NCBI GenBank assembly: GCA_017553815.1
Contig: JAFZJT010000220.1
Coordinates: 1-15,866 of the forward strand
Length of the DNA stretch: 15,866 nucleotides
Source: Clostridia bacterium
GTDB taxonomy: Bacteria; Bacillota_A; Clostridia; Christensenellales; CAG-138
Direction of reading: 5' to 3'
Shown piece by piece: positions 15,581 to 15,866 of the stretch; the stretch's first letter is position 1, and the number at the start of each line of letters is the position of its first letter. The notes below the pieces were generated by a model. That model saw nothing but the letters and a program-made list of their open reading frames with translations, was not told where the DNA came from and did not search any database. The translations under genes and the position numbers were made by a program.

Positions 15581-15605
15581 ATCATTTCTTCTCCTTACTA
15601 TAATT

Positions 15606-15664
15606 TTTTATTATTATATCATTCCTTTCGTTATTATATCAAGCAGCAACCCGTTATTATATGA
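15606..15664 (-). promoter_or_regulatory. Promoter region of the peptidase pair with three TGATATAATAA-like repeats
   Basis: On the minus strand TTGATA (15637-15642), 18 bases and TATAAT (15613-15618) make a near-consensus promoter with a start near 15606, only about 25 bases before the TTG start codon. The 11-base element TTATTATATCA (plus-strand reading) occurs at 15611 and 15631, and with one change (TTATTATATGA) at 15654. Each copy contains a -10-like TATAAT. The spacing of 20 and 23 bases is about two helical turns, so the repeats could also be binding sites for a regulator. Confidence 0.6.
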
Positions 15665-15685
15665 TATATTCCTCTTTTGCCGCAA

Positions 15686-15716
15686 CGAAAATCGGTATCC
15701 GTCAAGCCGGATACCG
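15686..15716 (-). terminator. Intrinsic terminator of the right-edge gene
   Basis: In the minus-strand direction CGGTATCCG (15716-15708), a 6-base loop and CGGATACCG (15701-15693) form a perfect 9-bp stem followed by ATTTTCG. It lies 34 bases after the stop codon of the partial gene at the right edge and separates it from the AT-rich peptidase pair. Confidence 0.8.
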
Positions 15717-15749
15717 CATGATTATTAACTTACCGTTTCAAAGCCGAGC

Positions 15750-15866
15750 TTAGTTCTCGGTGCCCTCTTCAACTGCGGTCTCAACGGCGGCCTCGGCGGG
15801 TGCGGCGGCATCGTCGAGGGAGAGATTGCCAAACAGAGAAGCGAGGGAAGTGGTCGCGGACTCAAC
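15750..15866 (-). CDS. C-terminal end of an unidentified gene (partial)
   Basis: The last 38 codons and a TAA stop (15750-15752) of a minus-strand gene that enters from the right. The visible tail begins VESATTSLASLFGNLSL and ends with an acidic Ala/Glu-rich segment closing in EEGTEN. It uses GC-rich codons like the main chromosome. An acidic, Ala-rich tail occurs in several ribosome-associated and other abundant proteins, but there is no domain here to name it. The frame is open to the edge and a good terminator follows the stop, so it is very probably a real gene. Confidence 0.75.
   Translation of the reverse strand, partial: VESATTSLASLFGNLSLDDAAAPAEAAVETAVEEGTEN

Noticed and set aside
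13598..15716. The hairpins at 13598 and 15693 as the two ends of a mobile element
   Set aside because: They share short GC-rich words (such as ATCCG) but differ in length and arms, and each sits directly after a gene stop with a T-run, so they are ordinary terminators.

Overview
The window looks like the chromosome of a Clostridia-type Firmicute, probably an uncultured gut lineage. The evidence is the gene order rimP-nusA-ylxR-ylxQ-infB, a YlmH/RqcP-type S4 protein, strong GGAGG ribosome binding sites and frequent TTG start codons. Most genes use GC-rich codons. About 1.7 kb near the right end (roughly 13,920-15,670) is clearly AT-rich and looks acquired.

Left part (1-3276, minus strand): the conserved transcription/translation operon rimP-nusA-ylxR-ylxQ-infB, with infB running off the left edge. 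It starts from a convincing promoter at 3085-3113. A leader of about 118 nt follows, carrying two hairpins; the second resembles a weak intrinsic terminator and may be a NusA-dependent attenuator.

Middle (3277-10028, minus strand): a co-directional run in transcription order. It holds a transglutaminase-like lipoprotein, a YlmH/RqcP-like S4 RNA-binding protein, a FlaR-like P-loop kinase, a fusion of a TmrB-like P-loop domain with a GNAT acetyltransferase, a lone heavy-metal-binding (CopZ-like) protein, the tRNA 2-thiouridylase mnmA, deoxyribose-phosphate aldolase deoC and an Eis-like GNAT protein. Spacing is tight except for a gap of about 100 bp with short repeats between mnmA and deoC.

Divergent plus-strand unit (10325-13584): a D-alanyl-D-alanine carboxypeptidase with an extra C-terminal module and a membrane anchor, then an M18 aminopeptidase, ended by a strong terminator. 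The lipoprotein and the carboxypeptidase share a divergent promoter region (10029-10324) that contains a perfect palindrome. A small plus-strand gene of unknown function follows (13668-14096); its 3' part lies in AT-rich sequence.

AT-rich module (minus strand, 14131-15580): a secreted papain-like (AvrRpt2/C39-like) cysteine peptidase followed by a predicted single-span membrane protein of unknown function. They have near-identical translation-start sequences and one promoter set in a triplicated TGATATAATAA-type repeat. At the right edge is the acidic, Ala-rich C-terminus of an unidentified minus-strand gene and its terminator. No tRNA, rRNA, CRISPR array, transposase or integrase was seen.
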